Part shown: positions 59,366 through 64,000 of the stretch, piece after piece
How positions within the stretch are numbered: position 1 is the first letter of the stretch
How the letters are laid out: each line of letters starts with the position of its first letter
Origin: Chrysoperla carnea
Taxonomy: Eukaryota; Arthropoda; Insecta; Neuroptera; Chrysopidae
Length of the DNA stretch: 64,000 nucleotides
Reading direction: 5' to 3'
NCBI RefSeq assembly: GCF_905475395.1
Contig: NC_058340.1
Span: 68,488,181 to 68,552,180 of the forward strand
Notes under the pieces: model-generated
What the model was told of the DNA's origin: nothing
Seen by the model: the letters and a program-made list of their open reading frames with translations, nothing else
Databases searched by the model: none
Translations under genes and position numbers: made by a program

Positions 59366-59630
59366 TACCATGCATATATGTAATATGCAAGGTATACTAA
59401 GTTTAGTCCCAAGTTTGTAACGCTTTAAAATATTGATGCTTCCAACAAAATTTTGGTATAGGTGTTCATAAAATCACCTAATTAGTCCATTTCCGGTTGT
59501 CCGTCCGTCTGTCTGTGGACACAATAATTCAAAAACGAAAAAAGATATCAATCTTAAATTTTTACAGCGTACTCAGGACGTAAAAAGTGAGGTCAAGTTC
59601 GTAAATGAGCAACATAGGTATATCTGACGA
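59366..59630 (+). repeat. Dispersed repeat family A, copy 3
   Basis: Same order of blocks as copies 1 and 2, ending in GTGAGGTCAAGTTCGTAAAT and GAGCAACATAGG. It lies in the intergenic space 3' of mRpL14. Confidence 0.7.
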
Positions 59631-59830
59631 CTAGTTGAGTATTTTATCAAGTGTCACCTGAAATTCTATATGCAGATTTAAATTTTTAGAAATCCGGGCG
59701 TATTTCAAGAGCCACTGATAACAACAAAAATTTTAGATTTCTCGGTAACTTTTTAAATGCACCTACCACCAATAAAACCCCAAAAATCAGGTCTAATATT
59801 AATCTCCACTTTTTCTTCTTTTTTTTTATA

Positions 59831-60454
59831 TAGTCTGTCCCCAGATAGAGGTAACTATACTTGTAAATTTACTTATTTTGCATTTTAAGATAAAAAGTCA
59901 TTCTTTATAAGAAGTTTTGCTCATTATGGAAAGTATGTAGGTAAGTTTATAAGTTGGCGAAATGTTACTCGCAATTAAAAATTACGATTCTACAAAATAT
60001 CAAGAAGATCCGTGTACTTTAATTATAGCATCATTTTTTATTTGAACAAAAGCTGAAATTATAAAAAAACGTAAGAAAGAAAATAATAATAAATCAATTA
60101 ACATGTACTATCCGAGTAATTTTTTGTGGACTAGTTTAGAAAATTTATTTTTTCGGATAAACATTCAATAAGAATGGAATTGTCAAAGTTGGAAAGATCT
60201 TCTGGATATTTTGAATAGTCATAATAGTTTATTTCGAGTAACTTTTTTTAGTAACATTTTGTCAACTTTTAAAAACGAAGGGTAATTTACCCCAAAAAAA
60301 AATAGTGATACCATATTTTTGGCTACCCTATAAATTAGTTAGAAGTTTTAAATATACCTACATACTTTTCATATTAAGCAAAACTTCTTATAAAGAATGA
60401 CTTTTTTCTTAAAATGCAAAATAAGAAAATTTACCTCTATCCGGGGACACACTG
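59831..60454. mobile_element. Foldback Tc1/mariner-like MITE, 624 bp
   Basis: About 115-bp terminal inverted repeats. The right end inverted reads CAGTGTGTCCCCGGATAGAG then GTAA; the left reads TAGTCTGTCCCCAGATAGAG. TA flanks both ends (59829-59830, 60455-60456). No ORF. It sits between the 3' ends of mRpL14 and RpS19. Confidence 0.75.
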
Positions 60455-60592
60455 TATATAGAATCTGTCTCAAGATCATTGACTTTGGGTAAGGCAATGA
60501 ATTTGTTAATTATGGTGAAATTAATCACATCTGAAAATTTTTATTTTGTTTGATGATTTTTTAAAGAAAACAAAGATTAATTTTTAAAATTT

Positions 60593-60598
60593 TTTATT
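60593..60598 (-). promoter_or_regulatory. AATAAA poly(A) signal of RpS19
   Basis: Minus-strand hexamer about 38 nt after the stop, in a very A-rich stretch. Confidence 0.5.
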
Positions 60599-60635
60599 TT
60601 TTTATCTTAAATTACATAAAAAAACGAAAACCTTT

Positions 60636-61153
60636 TTATAAAACAAGTGTTTCTTGTTTCACTTTACGGCCTCGTGCTTTTATTTGTGCTGCAATACGAT
60701 CTAAATCACGACGACCTTGTTGGGTAAGTTTACGACCACCATCTGGAGCTTTTTCAATGAGTTTCAATTGTTCTAATGATTGTAAAGCTTTACGGGCTAC
60801 ACTACCGGATGATCGGCAGAAATGGCTTGGGTGTGTTCCGTTACGTTTACGTCCACCGAAAATTTTGGTCACTGATCCAACACCAAGTGGAGAACGGATA
60901 TACACATGACGTACCAAAGCAGCACAACGAACGTAATACCAATCGGGATCGTATGGGGCTAATTCCTTGAATTTACCAGTTTTGACAAGGTCTACCCATT
61001 CTGGTACACGCATTTTACCAGTTCTGTATCAAAAAACAAAAACTTAGATAAATGAATTTGGGAAAATAAGATTTGGACTTACTTTTTTAAGTGAGCGGCA
61101 AAAGCCTTCACAAATTTGTGTTGATCGACGTCTTTTAATGTTACTGAAGGCAT
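60636..61153 (-). CDS. RpS19: 40S ribosomal protein S19 (eS19)
   Basis: Small-subunit head protein needed for 18S rRNA maturation. Two coding exons, 61153-61083 and 61023-60636 (459 nt, 152 aa), are joined AAAAA|GTAAGT and ATACAG|AACTGG, giving [10 protein letters not shown]; the intron is 59 nt. It starts [24 protein letters not shown] and contains [49 protein letters not shown] and [16 protein letters not shown], as throughout animal eS19; usual length is 145-156 aa. The ATG follows directly after a TTTCAG acceptor, so the first exon is non-coding. A minus-strand AATAAA lies at 60598-60593. Convergent with mRpL14. Confidence 0.97.
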
Positions 61154-61351
61154 CTGAAACAAGAAATTATAACCAAACTTTAATTTTAACACATTTACAA
61201 CACTTTCAAAATTTTATTATCTACGAATACACTAATTTCTAAAATATTCGAATTAATTTTGGATAAATCTACCTTAATTTATTTTCTAATTATTATAAAT
61301 TATTAAATAAATATTTAATAATTATTGAAAAATTATAAACACATGTGCTAC

Positions 61352-61376
61352 CTTTCAGTATATTCAGCCGGAAAAG
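61352..61376 (-). promoter_or_regulatory. RpS19: Predicted TOP leader exon and start site of RpS19
   Basis: The minus strand reads TGGTCTTTTCCGGCTGAA, a pyrimidine-tract start site typical of ribosomal protein genes. It is followed 25 nt later by the donor GAAAG|GTAGCA at 61351. It would splice to the acceptor at 61154 just before the ATG. About 50 nt upstream the minus strand has CAGATGGCAGCAC, a possible core-promoter element. Predicted from sequence pattern. Confidence 0.6.
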
Positions 61377-61741
61377 ACCATTAAATGTAAACTTCACAAA
61401 TGTGGTTATAGTTCCGACTACTGTGCTGCCATCTGAAATGCAGTTTAATTTTTGGTGGGAGATTTATGTAATTTGTATTTTTGTTTACACTTTGAAAAAT
61501 ATTTGGGCCTTTTTGAATAATATTTTTTATTATTTAGTTTCAAATTAAATTCTCAAGCAGCTATAGGTACCGAAAAATTAATACAAAAAATAAAAACTAG
61601 CTAATTATACAAAAAATTTGAAAAAACTTTTTTGAAATATTCTGAAATATACTCTTGGAAAATAAATGGCTGGGAAGAGTCTTTTTTAATATAATAAAAT
61701 TGCCCGGTGTTGAATATTCAGTCTTAAAAACTTTATTTAAT

Positions 61742-62420
61742 ATTTGGATGCAGAGTTTCTGAAATATCGTAATATTTGGATCGATTTTAGTCCATATCTC
61801 AAAAACTATTCGACCAGTCATCAAATGTACCCGATTTTTGTATTTTTTGGGTCAAAATTACCTTATATACTAAGTTTTATCGAAATTGGAGACAACAAAA
61901 ATTTTTCGATTTTTTGCAATTTTTCTAAGGGGTACCCCTTTGAAAAAATGCAGAAAAACGGAAAAAAAATTTTGTTTTGGAATTTGATGAAACTCGGTAT
62001 ATGGGGCAATTTTGATCCAAAAAGTATAAAAATCCGGTTAATTTAATGATTGGATGCAGAGTTACTGAGATATCGCAATATTTGGATCAATTTTAGTCCA
62101 TATCTTAAAAACTACTCGACCAGTCGTCAAATGTACCTGATTTTTGTACTTTTGGGGTCAAAATTACCTTATATACTGAGTTTTATCGAAATTGGAAATA
62201 AAAACAATTTCTCGATTTTTTGCAATTTTTTTAAGAGGTACCCCTTTTTTTCTATTTACTTTTTTTTTTTACTTTTATTTCTATTGTAGGGGTACAATGA
62301 GGTACCCCTTTGAAAAAAACGAGAAAATCGTTAAAAAAAATTTTATGCAATTTGACGAAACTCAGTGGATGGGGTAATTTTGATCCAAAAAGTATAAAAA
62401 TCAGATTAATTTAATGATTG
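61742..62420 (-). repeat. ~310-bp tandem repeat, two units, inverted
   Basis: TGGATGCAGAGTT recurs 306 bp apart. The first unit is open on the plus strand for 100 codons. The second has a ~65-bp insertion flanked by a duplicated GAGGTACCCCTTT (about 62236-62310). Confidence 0.75.
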
Positions 62421-62904
62421 GAACTATAGAAAGTTACAATGTCAGAGAGTATCATGAGCAAAACTTCATTTTCAAAATGGATAGAGTTCCCCACCAAAAA
62501 ATTAAAATCCATAAAATTATGATTATGATCTTCTATTTGTCAAACCGTTTACTATTTGACGCTGGGAATTCTGGGGAAAGGATTATCAAAATAAATAAAC
62601 ATATTTTCCTCAAAATAATATTTGGATTTTTATTTCCTAGAAAAAATTGGTTATAATCGGTTATAACTTAATCAAACAAAAAAAATTAATCATATAGATT
62701 TAAAAAAAAAAAAATTGTATTTTTTGTAGTATTTCACTGTTTTTTTATTGATTAAAAAAATGAATCCTAAAATATTTTGAATAAAATAAAATGAATAATA
62801 ATATTAATAATTAATAAAAATATTGGATGATATCTATATATTTGTGTTGACAAAAAAACTAAGGAAAATTCTTCTTACTAGGTGAAAAAAAATTATATAA
62901 TATA

Positions 62905-63160
62905 AATGGGTGGATCATTTTAATCGATAAGTTGAAAAATCTTATAGAATATCTAAAGTACGAAACAATTTGGATTCAAATCGGGCATTGGTTGGATACG
63001 TCGAGTTTGAATTTGACCTTCAAGATCATCGTAATCATCACGGACTCGTTAATGACAAGAGATAGAAGAAAAATTTTTTTGTAAAAAAAGAAACGTCTTT
63101 TATTTGAAACATTTTCCTTTACAAAATTTTTCAACTTATCGATTAAAATGGTCCATCGTG
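62905..63160. mobile_element. Inverted-repeat element, ~255 bp
   Basis: ATCATTTTAATCGATAAGTT then GAAAAAT at 62914-62940 is mirrored by ATTTTTCAACTTATCGATTA then AAATGGTCCATC. TATA-like flanks. Non-coding. Confidence 0.6.
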
Positions 63161-64000
63161 TATAATTATGTAAAAAGGACATAAGAAGATAAATGGAAAA
63201 GGCGGGTTTCAATTATGGATGAAGATTATGCGAAATATGGGGATGATATTACTAATTAATATAATTACAATATATACAATTTGGTATACGAAAGAGCAAA
63301 AATAAAACATTTTTGGGAAAACAAATTTTTTTTTTTCATCTTTAACAAATCTTTTTCAGAATAAATTTTTTTTGGGTGAATTTTGAAACACTTTGTAGAA
63401 AATTTTATATTTTATTTAAAAAAAAATCCTGTTGAAATATCTACTTAGGAGACATACCAGGTGTTCTAAAACTATCGCATTAATAATTTACATCCTAGCA
63501 ATTTACAAAGTATTTCTTTCAAAAGACACCAAAATATTTGACAGAGATTTCAGATGAAAAGTTTGTTATTCCCTATTCTGTTACTCTTTCGTAAACCAAC
63601 AAAACTGTATTAATGTCGGGAAAACAAAATTTTCTATCTTTATAAATTAATTTTTAGAAAAATTACATAAATTTTGGTGACTTTTGACACACGTTGTACA
63701 TGTACAAAATGTAAAACCCTGTATTAATTATCAATTATTAGGAAAATATAAAAATTTGTTGCACTTCTATTAACCCTTTAGAACGATTACTAGTGTGAAA
63801 ATTTCTCATGCTTATTTTAAATCTTTTTTTTTTTTTTAATTTCAAATGGAATGTCCACTTGAAAATTTTTTTACCTTTCCAGGATAGTTAATACAAATTT
63901 AAAGTGACATTATCTATCCAGAACAGTTATAAAAGGAAGTAAATTTAATATACTATTCTTTCGTATGAATTAATATACTTTTACACGTAAACATATTGTA
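63161..64000. other. No gene seen
   Basis: AT-rich. Phrases such as AAACACTTTGTAGAAAATTT and TGTAAAACCCTGTATTAATT hint at mariner-like repeat ends, but no pair of ends was found. Confidence 0.4.

Noticed and set aside
1..64000. CRISPR array, bacterial operon or integrated phage
   Set aside because: No regularly spaced repeats with unique spacers, no ribosome-binding-site gene runs, and all genes are intron-containing insect genes or transposon relics.

Overview
The window looks like nuclear DNA of an insect. It is strongly AT-rich by eye. Genes are split by short GT-AG introns, AATAAA signals follow the stop codons, and the space between genes is filled with small inverted-repeat transposons and decayed non-LTR retrotransposons. 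No bacterial operon layout, CRISPR array or phage module is visible. The order or species cannot be fixed from this sequence alone.

Layout. Positions 1 to about 28,500 hold no gene I can support. They hold at least six terminal-inverted-repeat elements, two decayed non-LTR or DDE transposon tails, an RTE-like 3' end, a dispersed repeat of unknown type and a ~310-bp tandem repeat. Positions 29,039-35,031 (minus strand) carry a complete pyruvate carboxylase gene in ten constitutive coding exons (1,185 aa). A 42-nt in-frame optional exon would add 14 residues between the biotin carboxylase part and the carboxyltransferase part. Positions 35-52.5 kb are again repeat-rich. They include a 5'-truncated non-LTR retrotransposon with a clean 15-bp target duplication and a Tigger/pogo-like non-autonomous element.

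The right end (54-61.2 kb) is the gene-dense part. It holds a SWIM-finger pseudogene, two retrotransposon fragments, an intronless eight-finger C2H2 protein (minus), a THAP-domain exon (plus), a second SWIM-family N-terminal fragment (minus), mitochondrial ribosomal protein L14 (plus, two coding exons) and cytosolic ribosomal protein S19 (minus, two coding exons plus a predicted TOP leader exon). mRpL14 and RpS19 are convergent, and a 624-bp foldback element with TA target duplication sits between them. From 61.7 kb to the end there are more ~310-bp repeats and another small element.

The solid genes are housekeeping genes: anaplerosis (PC), mitochondrial translation (mRpL14) and cytosolic translation (RpS19). 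They do not form a pathway unit. The ZNF, THAP and SWIM cluster is the variable part of the window and shows shared promoter-like motifs and near-identical repeats. No wholly new system was proven. The best leads are the PC optional exon with a nearby intronic stem, the ZNF array with nearly identical fingers, the paired motifs flanking the THAP and SWIM exons, and several repeat families with conserved structure.
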